The notes: generated by a model not told the origin, from the sequence alone. Counted from the first letter of the stretch, positions 34,862-44,059 are shown. The stretch: DNA of 64,000 nt from Azorhizobium oxalatiphilum (GCF_014635325.1 NZ_BMCT01000001.1:1455743-1519742); one strand, 5' to 3'. Translations and numbers: made by a program.

Positions 34862-36289
34862 TCACTGCGCCGCCATGGCCTCCACCGGTTGCTCCAGCGA
34901 AGGCCGGCGGCTGCGGAAATCGGTCTCGCGCTCGAAGGCGGCCCCGAGGCGGAGCACAAGCGCGTCTTCCCCCGGCCGCCCGGCAAGCTGCATGCCGAGC
35001 GGCAGGCCCGCCGCATCGAAGCCGTTGCAGAGCGAAAGGGCCGGCTGGCCGGTGAGGTTGAACTGCGCGGTGAGGGAGGGCGCAGCCGCGCCGAAGAAGG
35101 TGGGCGGCTCGTCTGGCAGCAGCAGCGGGGCCGGCTGGGCGCTGGAGGCGGTGAGGAGGACATCCACGTCCTTCATCACCGCGAATACGGTGGCGGTCAG
35201 CTCCGCCCGCGCACGCATGGCCTGCACATAGTCCTCAGCGCGCAGCAGGGCGCCGGGGAGGATGCGGTAGCGCATGGATCGCCCGAAATCTTGCGGGCGC
35301 GCGCGCAAATCCTTCTCGTGCAAGGTGAAGATCTCGCCCGCCGTGAGCGGCATCTTTGAATCCGTGAAGGTGCGCAAGGTGGGCAGCCGCACCTCGGTGA
35401 CGATGCAGCCGAGGCTGCGGAAGGTGGCGATGCTGGCGTCCATGGCGGCGATGACGGCGGGCGCTGCTTCCAGCTCGTCCTCATACCAGTGGCGCACCAC
35501 ACCGATACGCAGGCCGGCGACGGGGGAGAGGAGCCCGGAGGCGTAGTCCTGCGCGGGATAATCGATGGAGGCTGGATCGCGGGGATCATGGCCGGCCATG
35601 ACGCCGAGCATCAGCGCGCAGTCTTCCACCGTCCAGGCCATGGGGCCGCAATGATCGAAGGAATAGGAATTGGGCTGCACGCCGTGGCGGCTGACGAGGC
35701 CGTAGCTGGGCTTCAGGCCGGCGATGCCGCAGACGGCGGCGGGCATGCGGATGGAGCCGCCGGTATCGCTGCCGGTGGCGGCCGGGCAGAGGCCGGCGGC
35801 GATGGAGGCGCCCGCGCCGCTGGATGAGCCCATGGGCGAGCGCCCGAGATCCCACGGATTGCGCGCCGGCGGCCAGGGCAGGTCGAAGGAGGGGCCGCCC
35901 ATGGCGAATTCCCAGGTGGCCTGCTTGCCCAGCAGCACGCCGCCGCCCGCCCACAGCTTTGCCTGCACGGTGCAGTCCTCGGCCGGAATGTGGTGCTCCA
36001 GCAACTTGGAATGGGCGGTGGTGAGCAGGCCGGCGGTGTCGTAAATGTCCTTCAGGCCGTAGGGGATGCCCTGCATGGGCCCCTTGTCCACGCCTTGCGC
36101 GAACAGGGTTTCGGCTTCCTTCGCCTCGGCGCGGGCGCGCTCGGGCGTCACCGTGATGAAGCTGTTGAGCGCGCCATCCAGCGCATCGATGCGCGCGAGG
36201 CAGGCCTCCGTCAGATCCACCGGCGAGAGGGTGCCGGCCCGGAACTGCCGGCCGGCTTCGGCGATGGTCAACTCATGCAGCGCGGCCAT
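34862..36289 (-). CDS. Amidase-signature family hydrolase (B), paired with an AtzG-like protein
   Basis: 475 aa. Triad: Lys80 in PYGLKDIYDTAG, Ser155 in MGSSSGAGAS and Ser179 in GSDTGGSIRMP. It starts 3 bases after the 72-aa AtzG-like gene. It shares LNSFITVT, PSFDLPWPPARNPW and DHCGPMAWTVEDCA with amidase A upstream, so the two are paralogues. The PSFDLPWPP stretch is shared by these two only, which suggests a related substrate pocket. Confidence 0.9.
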   Translation of the reverse strand: MAALHELTIAEAGRQFRAGTLSPVDLTEACLARIDALDGALNSFITVTPERARAEAKEAETLFAQGVDKGPMQGIPYGLKDIYDTAGLLTTAHSKLLEHHIPAEDCTVQAKLWAGGGVLLGKQATWEFAMGGPSFDLPWPPARNPWDLGRSPMGSSSGAGASIAAGLCPAATGSDTGGSIRMPAAVCGIAGLKPSYGLVSRHGVQPNSYSFDHCGPMAWTVEDCALMLGVMAGHDPRDPASIDYPAQDYASGLLSPVAGLRIGVVRHWYEDELEAAPAVIAAMDASIATFRSLGCIVTEVRLPTLRTFTDSKMPLTAGEIFTLHEKDLRARPQDFGRSMRYRILPGALLRAEDYVQAMRARAELTATVFAVMKDVDVLLTASSAQPAPLLLPDEPPTFFGAAAPSLTAQFNLTGQPALSLCNGFDAAGLPLGMQLAGRPGEDALVLRLGAAFERETDFRSRRPSLEQPVEAMAAQ

Positions 36290-36292
36290 GGC

Positions 36293-36511
36293 TCACGCCG
36301 TCTCCGGCATGAACTTGCGCGGATCGAACACATGCGCCGGCTCATCCGCCCGGTCGCGGCTCCGGCGCAGGCGCATGAGCATGGGCTCAATGTTGCCATA
36401 GGCCTGCACCAGCTCCTCGAAGATCTCCGGCGGCAAGTCGAGCCCGGCGTTGCGGGCGAGCACGGCGATTTCCTCGCGGGTGGCGGGGCGGGGCGGAACG
36501 GTGCTGGTCAT
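36293..36511 (-). CDS. Small AtzG/GatC-like amidase partner protein
   Basis: 72 aa. Helical protein beginning PATREEIAVLARNAGLDLPPE and ending with the DEPAHVFDPRKF segment, matching the DEPAH motif of the 69-aa protein encoded near 26.4 kb. It sits between amidases A and B, 3 bases before B, and probably forms a complex with one of them in the manner of AtzG with AtzE. Assignment by motif and context. Confidence 0.7.
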   Translation of the reverse strand: MTSTVPPRPATREEIAVLARNAGLDLPPEIFEELVQAYGNIEPMLMRLRRSRDRADEPAHVFDPRKFMPETA

Positions 36512-36577
36512 GGTCTTCGGCTCCCTTCGGTCACAGGGAGGACGCGTGCGTCCTCGCGGGGCGTGTCGGTCGGGTCG

Positions 36578-38008
36578 TCAGTCGAGATCAGGTTTGGCGA
36601 GGTGCCACTCGGTGGCCTGCTGGTAGGCATCGCCCGCGCACAGCACGGTTGCTTCGTCGAACGGGCGGCCGGCGATCTGCAGCGAGAGCGGCAGGCCGGT
36701 GGCGGAGAAGCCGCAGGGCAGGGCCAGCGCCGGCAGACCGGCGAGGCTGAACGGCATGGTGGCCAGCTGGCGCTTCTTGAAGAAGTCCACGCCATCGGGA
36801 ATGGCGGGATCGGCGGGCGCCATCCAGCCGGCCGTCACCAGCAGATCGTAGCGGGAGAAGGCCGCCATCATGCGGGTGCACAGTTCCGTGCGCCAGCGCA
36901 TGGCCTGCACGTAATCCTCCGCGCGCACGAGGCCGCCCACCATCACGCGGCTGCGCAGCAGCTTGCCGAAATCCTGCGGCCGCGTGCGGATGTCCGCCTC
37001 GTGCACGGAGAACAGCTCTGCGATGGAGATGGTGGTCTTGGCGTCCACATAATCGCGCAGCGGATCAAGGGTGAGCACCTCGACGCTGGCGCCGAGCCCG
37101 CGCAGCACCTCGACCGAGGCATCCACGGCGGCGATCACCTCCTCGGTGGCCTCTTCCTCGTACCAATGGCGCACGAGGCCGATCTTCAGGCCTTTGATGG
37201 AGCCGGTGAGCGCCGCGAGATAGTCGGGCACCGGCTCGTCGATGGAGCCGGGATCGAGCGGATCGTGGCCGGCGCAGGCGCCCAGCATGGCCGCGCAGTC
37301 GGCGGCGGTGCGGGTCATGGGGCCGCAATGATCCAGCGAATAGGTGTTGGGATGGACGCCGCGCCGGCTGATGCGGCCATAGGTGGGCTTCAGGCCGGTG
37401 ATGCCGCACATGGCGGCCGGCCAGCGCACGGAGCCGCCGGTGTCGGTGCCGATGGCGCCGGGCACGAAGCGCGCGCCCACCGCAGCACCCGAGCCGGAGG
37501 AGGAGCCGCCGGGCAGATAGTCGCGGTTCCACGGATTGCGGGCCGGGGGCCAGGGCAGATCGAAGGAGGGGCCGCCGATGGCGAACTCGAAGGTGGCGGT
37601 CTTGCCGATGAGGATGCCGCCGGCCGCCTCCAGCTTGCGCGCCACCGTGGCGCTCTCCTGCGGCATGCGGTCGGCGAAAATCTTGGAATGGGAGGAGGAC
37701 AGGATGCCCGCCGTGTCCACATTGTCCTTCAGGGCATAGGGAATGCCGTGGAAAGGGCCGCGATCCGTGCCCGCCGCCAGTTCAGCCTCGGCGGTGCGGG
37801 CCTGTGCGAGGGCGGCCTCGGCGGTCACGGTGATGAAGCTGTTGAGGCTGCCGTCGAGGCGCGCGATGCGATCGAGGCAGGCGGTGGTGACGTCCACCGG
37901 CGATATTGAGCCTTCGCGCATCAGTTGACCAAGCTCGGCAATGCCGAGATCGCAGAGATCGGCGCCTTCCCGCGCCTGCTGGTGGACTGCTGCCTTGAGT
38001 GCCGTCAT
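36578..38008 (-). CDS. Amidase-signature family hydrolase (A), first gene of the amidase operon
   Basis: 476 aa. Triad: Lys94 in PYALKDNVDTAG, Ser169 in GGSSSGSGAA and Ser193 in GTDTGGSVRWP. It opens with an unusually long helical leader (about 25 residues) before the normal amidase start near IAELGQLMREGSI. A palindromic TTGTATACAA lies 26 bases upstream, so it is the promoter-proximal gene under GntR control. Start at 38008 chosen because the sequence upstream is non-conserved and contains the operator. Confidence 0.9.
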   Translation of the reverse strand: MTALKAAVHQQAREGADLCDLGIAELGQLMREGSISPVDVTTACLDRIARLDGSLNSFITVTAEAALAQARTAEAELAAGTDRGPFHGIPYALKDNVDTAGILSSSHSKIFADRMPQESATVARKLEAAGGILIGKTATFEFAIGGPSFDLPWPPARNPWNRDYLPGGSSSGSGAAVGARFVPGAIGTDTGGSVRWPAAMCGITGLKPTYGRISRRGVHPNTYSLDHCGPMTRTAADCAAMLGACAGHDPLDPGSIDEPVPDYLAALTGSIKGLKIGLVRHWYEEEATEEVIAAVDASVEVLRGLGASVEVLTLDPLRDYVDAKTTISIAELFSVHEADIRTRPQDFGKLLRSRVMVGGLVRAEDYVQAMRWRTELCTRMMAAFSRYDLLVTAGWMAPADPAIPDGVDFFKKRQLATMPFSLAGLPALALPCGFSATGLPLSLQIAGRPFDEATVLCAGDAYQQATEWHLAKPDLD

Positions 38009-38488
38009 CGCCTGCTCCGATCTCGTTTCAGAATTGTATACAACCTGAAGTGACGTGCTGCTCCGTATCCCGCGCCTTGGCTGGAATGGATCTAGCAACC
38101 TGCGTGCCAGCGAATGACCTTGGCGGAGCTATGTTGGCTTATAATTTTTAAGCCATTGAATTATATATATTTTTATTTCAAGCAATGAAGTCGCAGAAAG
38201 TCCTGCATCGGCCGTTGGTTGGCATGGCGGGTGGAAGTTTGAGGGCACCGGAGCCTGTCGCACGGGCTTTGCCGCAAGGCTGGGCGATGCACTTGTGTGC
38301 ATGCCTAATCGGAAGTCATTGGTGGTCTGCGAGGCTATGACCCATTTATCGACTTCATACTCCTGCACTTAAGGGTTTGGGCGGGCCGCCGAGCTTCTGT
38401 CGTTATTGTGTACAAAAAGGGCAGGGCATTTTCCAGCAAGTCGCGTTAGCCTTGCGGATGGCAGGTGTTGCGGTGGGAGAAGTGTTTC
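38009..38488. promoter_or_regulatory. Divergent amidase-operon/gntR control region (480 bp)
   Basis: No gene is convincing here. A perfect TTGTATACAA palindrome (38034-38043) lies just upstream of the amidase operon, and TTGTGTACAA (38406-38415, one mismatch from palindromic) lies 73 bases upstream of gntR. The centre has an AT-rich block (38158-38185) and an inverted repeat GGCTTA-N7-TAAGCC (38136-38154), perhaps an UP element or DNA-bending region. Two matching operators at the two ends suggest looping by the GntR dimer. Confidence 0.6.
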
Positions 38489-39199
38489 ATGGTCACGCGG
38501 GCCGAGGCCGTCACGCGGCAATTGCGGGAAGCGATCCTCGGTGGACAGTACGAGCCCGGCGCGCGGCTCAGCGAAATGGCGCTGGCGGACGGCATGTCGG
38601 TTTCGCGCACGCCCATCCGTGCGGCGCTCAGTGTCCTGTTTACTGAGGGGCTGCTCGATTACGAGCCAAACTGCGGCTATGTGGTGCGGCGTATCACGCT
38701 GGATGACGCGATCCACATCTATACCGTGCGGGCGACCCTCGAGGGCCTTGCGGCGCGCCTTGCCGCCGAAATCGGGCTGGCCGAGGCCGAGCGCACGCGC
38801 TTCGAGGCCGTTCTGGCCGAGATGGAGCGCCTTGTTGCCGGCAAGGCGTGGAAGGCCGAGCAGATGGAGCGTTGGGGCGAATTGAATATCGCCTTTCACG
38901 GCATGATCTGCGCCGCCGCCGGCAATGGCTATCTCGCCTCTTCCATCCTGCGCACCCGCACCTTGCCGGTGCTCACCGAACGCGGGCTGAAGACCTTCTT
39001 CGCCGAGCGCGCCGTGGTGTGGTGGGACCGCGCCGCTTATCGCCGCTCGCAGGATGACCATCTCGATATTGGCGAGGCCATCCTGGCGCGGCAGGGCACG
39101 CGCGCCGAGACGGTGATGCGCGAGCATATCGAGCGCGCTGGTCGCCTGATCCACCGCAAGCTTGCCATCGGCTCCGAGGCGGCGCTCGCTTTGCCTTAA
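38489..39199 (+). CDS. GntR-family (FCD-type) transcriptional regulator
   Basis: 236 aa. Winged HTH at residues ~1-75: TRQLREAILGGQYEPGARLSEMALADGMSVSRTPIRAALSVLFTEGLLDYEPNCGYVVR, the standard FadR/VanR layout. The C-terminal all-helical FCD ligand domain has the expected metal-ligand histidines (NIAFHGMI, DDHLDIGEAI, REHIERA) for binding a carboxylate. Start at the ATG behind GGGAGAAG. It is divergent from the amidase operon and flanked by matching operators, so it probably represses that operon until the ligand, perhaps the amide or its acid, binds. Confidence 0.9.
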   Translation: MVTRAEAVTRQLREAILGGQYEPGARLSEMALADGMSVSRTPIRAALSVLFTEGLLDYEPNCGYVVRRITLDDAIHIYTVRATLEGLAARLAAEIGLAEAERTRFEAVLAEMERLVAGKAWKAEQMERWGELNIAFHGMICAAAGNGYLASSILRTRTLPVLTERGLKTFFAERAVVWWDRAAYRRSQDDHLDIGEAILARQGTRAETVMREHIERAGRLIHRKLAIGSEAALALP

Positions 39200-39233
39200 G
39201 TGTGCTCAGCCGCGCGTCCTCAATAGCGCTTCC

Positions 39234-40133
39234 TCAATAACGTTTCATGGACAGCACGTCGAAGGTGCGGGAGATGGTGTCCATGGCGCGGTCATAGGTG
39301 GCCAGCGCGAGGCAGCAGATGAGCGCATCCACGATGGCGAGCTGGGCGATGCGGCTGGTCATGGCTTCGGTGCGGAACTGGGTTTCGCGCGCCATGGTCT
39401 GAAGCAGGATGTCCGCGTGGGCCATCAGAGGCGATTTGCCGTAATTGGTGATGCAGATGGTGGTGGCCCCCGCCTCCTTGGCCAGGCGCGTCGCCGCCAC
39501 CGTCTCGAACGTGCTGCCCGAATGCGAGACGGTGATGGTGACAACCGTCTCATTGGCCAGTGCTGCGCTGATGGCCTGAAGATGAGAATCCACCACCGCC
39601 TTGGCCTCGATGCCGATGCGCCGCAGGCGGTAGTGCAGGTCTTCCGCGATGGGAGCGGCGCTGCCGATGCCATAGACTTCCACGCGGGCCGCCTTGACGA
39701 TGGCCTCCACGGCGCGGCTCATCTCTTTGGTCTGCAACACCTTCAGCGAATCCTGCAGGGCCTGCATATCGCTGCGGAAGACTTTTTCGATGACGGTCTG
39801 GGTGTCGTCGTCGCGGGCCAGATCCTCGTGAATGAACTGCACCGGCTGCACCAGATCGCGGGTCAGCGCGATCTTGAACTGCTGGAAACCGCGCGCGCCC
39901 AGCTGTTGGCACAGGGCCACCACGCTGCCCTCGCTGGCCTGCGCATGCTCGGCGACTTCGGTCACGGACATGTAGACCACGTCCGCCGCATTCGCGAGGA
40001 TGAAGTCCGCGATGCGCGCTGCGGTGCGCGACAGGGTGGGGCGCAGCGCCTGGAGCCGGTCCAGCGTGCCAGTGAGCGGTTGCTCACGCTCAGGGCTCGG
40101 CTTCACGTCATCGGTGGCGGTCTGCTTCTTCAT
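39234..40133 (-). CDS. RpiR-family transcriptional regulator
   Basis: 299 aa. N-terminal HTH (residues ~25-100): LSRTAARIADFILANAADVVYMSVTEVAEHAQASEGSVVALCQQLGARGFQQFK. C-terminal SIS sugar-phosphate isomerase-like domain (~130-270): VYGIGSAAPIAEDLHYRLRRIG and VSHSGSTFETVAATRLAKEAGATTICITN. Such regulators sense phosphosugars or related phosphates. It overlaps the HAD phosphatase gene by 4 bases and is divergent from the Ugp-like importer, which it should control. Confidence 0.88.
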   Translation of the reverse strand: MKKQTATDDVKPSPEREQPLTGTLDRLQALRPTLSRTAARIADFILANAADVVYMSVTEVAEHAQASEGSVVALCQQLGARGFQQFKIALTRDLVQPVQFIHEDLARDDDTQTVIEKVFRSDMQALQDSLKVLQTKEMSRAVEAIVKAARVEVYGIGSAAPIAEDLHYRLRRIGIEAKAVVDSHLQAISAALANETVVTITVSHSGSTFETVAATRLAKEAGATTICITNYGKSPLMAHADILLQTMARETQFRTEAMTSRIAQLAIVDALICCLALATYDRAMDTISRTFDVLSMKRY

Positions 40134-40933
40134 GCTCTGACCCGTTCCTGTCCCTGCTTCGCTTCTTGTTGGCGGACGAATCGCGACGTCATCTCCTTGT
40201 GGCCCGGCGCGTGGCGCACGTCCAGAAAGCGCAGGCCCGCCCGCGCCGCGCCGCGCCCGTCGGTCTCGGGATTGTCGCCGATCATGATCGTTTCGTCCGC
40301 TCTCGTCCCGATGCGGCGCAGGCCTTCCGCGAACATGAAAGGCTCCGGCTTGCCGATGACGAGATGCGGAACCGGCCCGGTGGCCGCGAGCACGGCGGCC
40401 AGCAGTGCGCCGGTCTCGGGCAGCACGGTGCCGCCGGGGCCGGGGCGTGTGCGGTCGGGGTTGGCGGCGACAAGGCGCGCGCCATCGCGTACCGCGTTGA
40501 CGGCAGCCGTGAGGCGGGCATAGGAGAAGTCCAGATCGCGGCCGATCACCACCACGTCGGGCCGTTCCTGCACCAGCCTGAGGCCCTTGCTGCGGGCATG
40601 CGCGGCAAGGCCGTTGCCTGCCAGCAGCATCACCCGCGCGCCCGGAGCCTCCCGCGCCAGATGGTCGAGGGCGAGCACGCCGGCCAGCAGGATGCGCTCC
40701 TCGGGAATGGGCAGGCCGAGGCCCGCCAGCAGGCGCGCCAGCTCGGCCGGCGTGTGCTGGGCATCATTGGAGAGGATGAGGCCCGCATCCCCCATATGGT
40801 CCACGAGATCGTGCGCCCAGGGGAGCGGCGCATCGCCCGTCACCAGCGTTCCGTCCAGATCGACCAGGAAGCCTTTCGCTTCCCGGAGCATGTCGTCCCA
40901 CATCGCATCCCACTCGATTTTTCGGGTCCCCAT
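40130..40933 (-). CDS. HAD-superfamily (NagD-like, class IIA) phosphatase
   Basis: 267 aa. The HAD motifs are: motif I FLVDLDGTLV (nucleophile and acid Asp), motif II ILSNDAQHT, a Lys in VIGKPEPFMF and motif III IMIGDNPETDGRGA. The arrangement with a class IIA cap matches NagD-like and glycerol-phosphate/nitrophenyl phosphatases. It would remove phosphate from the compound released by the phosphodiesterase encoded at 45.4 kb. RNA is shared with the RpiR gene (ATGA overlap). The gap to the importer genes holds the candidate operator. Confidence 0.85.
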   Translation of the reverse strand: MGTRKIEWDAMWDDMLREAKGFLVDLDGTLVTGDAPLPWAHDLVDHMGDAGLILSNDAQHTPAELARLLAGLGLPIPEERILLAGVLALDHLAREAPGARVMLLAGNGLAAHARSKGLRLVQERPDVVVIGRDLDFSYARLTAAVNAVRDGARLVAANPDRTRPGPGGTVLPETGALLAAVLAATGPVPHLVIGKPEPFMFAEGLRRIGTRADETIMIGDNPETDGRGAARAGLRFLDVRHAPGHKEMTSRFVRQQEAKQGQERVRA

Positions 40934-40952
40934 GTGGACTGAGACAATGTCA

Positions 40953-40978
40953 ATTTCAACCGGCTAATTTTCTGAAAT
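40953..40978. promoter_or_regulatory. Candidate RpiR operator in the divergent region
   Basis: ATTTCA at 40953-40958 and TGAAAT at 40973-40978 form a 6-bp inverted repeat with 14 bases between, in the gap between the HAD phosphatase and the ABC importer genes. RpiR regulators often use TGAAA/TTTCA-like elements. Inference only. Confidence 0.4.
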
Positions 40979-41041
40979 AGGTTCATATGGGTGTCACAGA
41001 TCGCGGCCTATAGGACGCTCCGAACACAGGGAGCTCTGGCC

Positions 41042-42169
41042 ATGGCCGCAATCGAAGCCCGCGATCTGATCAAGAGCTTTCGCGGAACCTCCGTGCTGAA
41101 GGGCGTGTCGCTGAACATCGCCGATGGCGAGTTCGTCAGCCTTGTCGGCCCCTCCGGCTGCGGAAAGACGACGCTGCTGCGCATCCTCGCGGGCCTGGAA
41201 TTGCAGGATGCCGGAGAGGTCTCCATCGCCGGTCGCGTGGTGGACGATCTGGAGCCCAAGGCGCGCGATGTGGCCATGGTGTTCCAGTCCTATGCGCTCT
41301 ATCCGCACCTGACGGTTGCTGAAAACATCGCTGTGCCGCTGGTGATGCGGCGCCTCACCACGGCGGGCCGCCTGCCGGTGCTGGGCGGGCTCATGCCGCA
41401 TGTTCGCCGCGCGCGCAAAGGCATTGCCGGCGAAGTGGCTACGGTGGCGCGGACGTTGGAAATTGAGCATCTGCTCGATCGCAAGCCGGGCCAGCTCTCC
41501 GGCGGCCAGCGCCAGCGCGTGGCGGTGGCCCGCGCCATGGTGCGCGAGCCAAAAGCCTTCCTCATGGATGAGCCGCTGTCCAATCTCGATGCCAAGCTGC
41601 GCACCCAGATGCGGGCGGAGATCTCCCAGCTGCACCGCCGGCTCGGCGCCACATTTGTCTATGTGACCCATGATCAGGCGGAAGCCATGACCATGTCGGA
41701 TCGCATCGCGGTGATGATGGGTGGCGAACTGCTCCAGTTCGGCACGCCGGATGAGATCTATGCGGAGCCGGTGGACATCCGCGTGGCGGAATTCATCGGC
41801 TCGCCGCGCATCAATGTGCTGGAGGCGCGCTCCGACGGGCAGGGGGCGGCCAGCGCCGGCCCCATCGCGTTCTCACTGGCCAATGCGAAGCCGCAGGGCG
41901 AGGTGGTGCGCGTGGCCTTCCGGCCCGAGGCGGCGGAGCTGGCGGCACCCGATACCGGGCTTGCCGGCCGCGTGGAGCATACGGAGAATTTCGGCTCCGA
42001 CCTGTTCGTGCATGTGCGGGCCGAAGGCGCGGCGGCGCCCGTGATCGTGCGCAGCCGGCCGCAGGGGCGGCGGGCGCAGATTGGTGATCATGTGGGCATC
42101 AAGGTTGCGCCGGATCGCCTGATGGCCTTTGGCGGCGACCACAAGCGTCTCGCCGCCGTAGCGGCCTGA
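41042..42169 (+). CDS. ABC transporter ATPase, MalK/UgpC family
   Basis: 375 aa. Walker A GPSGCGKTTLLR, Q-loop MVFQSYALYPHLTV, signature LSGGQRQRVAVARAMVREP, Walker B AFLMDEPLSNLD, switch region YVTHDQAEAMTMSDRI, and the C-terminal OB-fold MalK-type regulatory domain from about residue 235. A longer-than-usual insertion sits around residues 103-125, in the helical domain. Energises the importer encoded by the next three genes. Confidence 0.9.
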   Translation: MAAIEARDLIKSFRGTSVLKGVSLNIADGEFVSLVGPSGCGKTTLLRILAGLELQDAGEVSIAGRVVDDLEPKARDVAMVFQSYALYPHLTVAENIAVPLVMRRLTTAGRLPVLGGLMPHVRRARKGIAGEVATVARTLEIEHLLDRKPGQLSGGQRQRVAVARAMVREPKAFLMDEPLSNLDAKLRTQMRAEISQLHRRLGATFVYVTHDQAEAMTMSDRIAVMMGGELLQFGTPDEIYAEPVDIRVAEFIGSPRINVLEARSDGQGAASAGPIAFSLANAKPQGEVVRVAFRPEAAELAAPDTGLAGRVEHTENFGSDLFVHVRAEGAAAPVIVRSRPQGRRAQIGDHVGIKVAPDRLMAFGGDHKRLAAVAA

Positions 42170-42177
42170 GGCACGCC

Positions 42178-42237
42178 ATGACTGATCACGCCATCACCGA
42201 TCGTGCCATCACCAATCGTGCGATGACCGATCGCACC
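42178..42237 (+). repeat. Four tandem 15-base repeats at the start of a permease gene
   Basis: Four successive 15-base units, each like ATCACCGATCGTGCC with a few substitutions, encode the first 20 residues of the UgpA-like permease. Because the unit is a multiple of three, copy-number change would keep the frame. Confidence 0.7.
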
Positions 42238-43176
42238 GCCCTTCCGGCGGCTGCCGCCGGCAACGCCCGTCCCGCGAAAGCGCGGGCGCCGGCCCGCAAG
42301 GCGGCGCGGCGTCAGGCCCGCACGGCTTACGCACTGCTCGCCCCGGCGCTGCTGCTGATGGCGGGGCTGCTCATCTTGCCGCTCGCCGCCATTTTCGCCC
42401 TCGCGCTCACCGACTATCAGTTGGGCGCGCAGGCCATCGCCTTCATCGGCATCGACAATTTCAAGGCGCTGGCGGTTGATCCGGTGTTCTGGCAGGCGCT
42501 GGGCAACACGCTGCTCTATGCCGCCATGGTGGTGCCCGGCTCGATCGGTCTCGGCCTTGTGGCGGCGTTGCTGATCGAGAGCGGCACCAGCCTGCGCAGC
42601 TTCTATCGCGCCGCCCTGTTCCTGCCGGTGATGGCGACGCTGATCGCCATGGCCATCGTGTGGGAATTCATGCTGCATCCCACCTTCGGGCTGGTGAATG
42701 CCATGCTCGGCGTCTTCGGCATCGCCCCGCACAACTGGCTGCTGGACAAGGCGACGGCGCTCCCCGTGCTGGCCGTCATCGGCATCTGGCAGCAGTTCGG
42801 CTTCGCCATGGTGCTGTTCCTTGCCGGCCTCGTCTCCATTCCCCGCCAGCTCTACGAGGCGGCGGCGCTGGACGGCGTGCCGGGTGGCTGGGAGCGGTTC
42901 CGGCTGATCACCTGGCCGCTGCTGGGGCCGGTGTCGCTGTTCATCCTCGTCATCTCCGCCACCCGCGCCTTTCAGGTGTTCGACGTGGTCTATGCGCTCA
43001 CCAAGGGGGGGCCGAGCAAGTCCACTGAGGTGATGCTCTATTCCATCTATACCGAGGGCTTCGAGTTCTTCCGCACGGGCTATGCCTCGGCCCTCACCAT
43101 CGTCTTCATCGTGCTCATTCTGGCGGTGACGCTGATCAAGAAGACGGTCCTCGAAAAGCGGGTGCATTACGCATGA
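42178..43176 (+). CDS. ABC transporter permease, UgpA/MalF family
   Basis: 332 aa. Six transmembrane helices from residue ~50 on, with the EAA loop PRQLYEAAALDGVPGGWERFRLITWPLLGP. The N-terminal cytoplasmic extension is odd: the first 20 residues consist of four near-identical pentapeptides (MTDHA, ITDRA, ITNRA, MTDRT) encoded by 15-base tandem repeats, followed by an Ala/Arg/Lys-rich linker. It overlaps the next permease gene by 4 bases. Confidence 0.9.
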   Translation: MTDHAITDRAITNRAMTDRTALPAAAAGNARPAKARAPARKAARRQARTAYALLAPALLLMAGLLILPLAAIFALALTDYQLGAQAIAFIGIDNFKALAVDPVFWQALGNTLLYAAMVVPGSIGLGLVAALLIESGTSLRSFYRAALFLPVMATLIAMAIVWEFMLHPTFGLVNAMLGVFGIAPHNWLLDKATALPVLAVIGIWQQFGFAMVLFLAGLVSIPRQLYEAAALDGVPGGWERFRLITWPLLGPVSLFILVISATRAFQVFDVVYALTKGGPSKSTEVMLYSIYTEGFEFFRTGYASALTIVFIVLILAVTLIKKTVLEKRVHYA

Positions 43177-44021
43177 GCCGGTCTATCGCCTTGCGCCGCC
43201 GCGCCCTGCTGGGCTCGGCCCTGCGCCACGTCGCGTTGTTGCTGATCGCCGCCTTCGCGCTGCTTCCCTTCGTTTGGATGGTGGTCACGTCGCTGAAGCC
43301 GCCGGGCGAGATCCTGAGCAGCGTCATCACATGGTGGCCGAAGCGCTTCTACGCGGTCGAGAACTACACCGCCGCGCTCAGCACGGCACCGCTGGCGCGC
43401 TATCTGCTGAACGGCGTCATCGTCACCGCTGCCATCTTCTTCCTGCAGGTGCTGATCGCGCTGCCCGCCGCCTACGCGCTGGCCAAGCTCCGGTTCAAGG
43501 GGCGTGAGGCGGTGTTCACGCTGGTCTTCTTCTGCATCCTCATTCCCTATCACGCGCTCGCCGTGCCGCTGTTCGTGATGTTCCACTACATGGGCATCCT
43601 GAACTCCTATGCGGCGCTGATCCTGCCTTTCACCATCTCGGTGTTCGGCATCTTCCTGATGCGGCAGTTCTTCATGACCGTGCCGGACGATCTGGTGGAT
43701 GCCGCACGCATGGACGGCATCTCCGAATTCGGCATCGTCTGGCGGGTAATGCTGCCCACCGCCATCCCGGCCGTGACCGCGCTCGGCATCTTCTCCGTGG
43801 TCGCCCACTGGAACGACTATTTCTGGCCGCTGATCGCGCTCGTGGACGATGCCTATTTCACGCCTTCGCTCGGCGTGGTCGCCTTCCGCAATCAGGAGGC
43901 GGGCAGCAATTACGGGCCGCTGATGGCCGCCGCCACGCTGATTGTTCTGCCGCTCATCACGGCATTCCTGCTCGCCCAGCGCCGTTTCATCGAGGGCATC
44001 ACCCTCAGCGGCATGAAGTAG
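43173..44021 (+). CDS. ABC transporter permease, UgpE/MalG family
   Basis: 282 aa, six transmembrane helices. The EAA loop is PDDLVDAARMDGISEFGIVWRVMLPT, and the N-terminal ALLPFVWMVVTSLKPPGEI and ALPAAYALAKLRFKGRE are typical of MalG-like permeases. It shares ATGA with the upstream permease gene. Completes the translocation pore. Confidence 0.9.
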   Translation: MSRSIALRRRALLGSALRHVALLLIAAFALLPFVWMVVTSLKPPGEILSSVITWWPKRFYAVENYTAALSTAPLARYLLNGVIVTAAIFFLQVLIALPAAYALAKLRFKGREAVFTLVFFCILIPYHALAVPLFVMFHYMGILNSYAALILPFTISVFGIFLMRQFFMTVPDDLVDAARMDGISEFGIVWRVMLPTAIPAVTALGIFSVVAHWNDYFWPLIALVDDAYFTPSLGVVAFRNQEAGSNYGPLMAAATLIVLPLITAFLLAQRRFIEGITLSGMK

Positions 44022-44059
44022 CCAAGCCTTTCCCTCTCCCCCTAGTCGAGGACTATCAG

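Noticed and set aside
38129-38368. A 79-codon frame in the divergent control region (minus strand)
   Set aside because: It lies across the AT-rich promoter region, has no ribosome-binding site and unlikely composition for a gene of this genome.
42178-42237. CRISPR-like repeat array
   Set aside because: The four repeats are adjacent without spacers and lie inside a coding frame.
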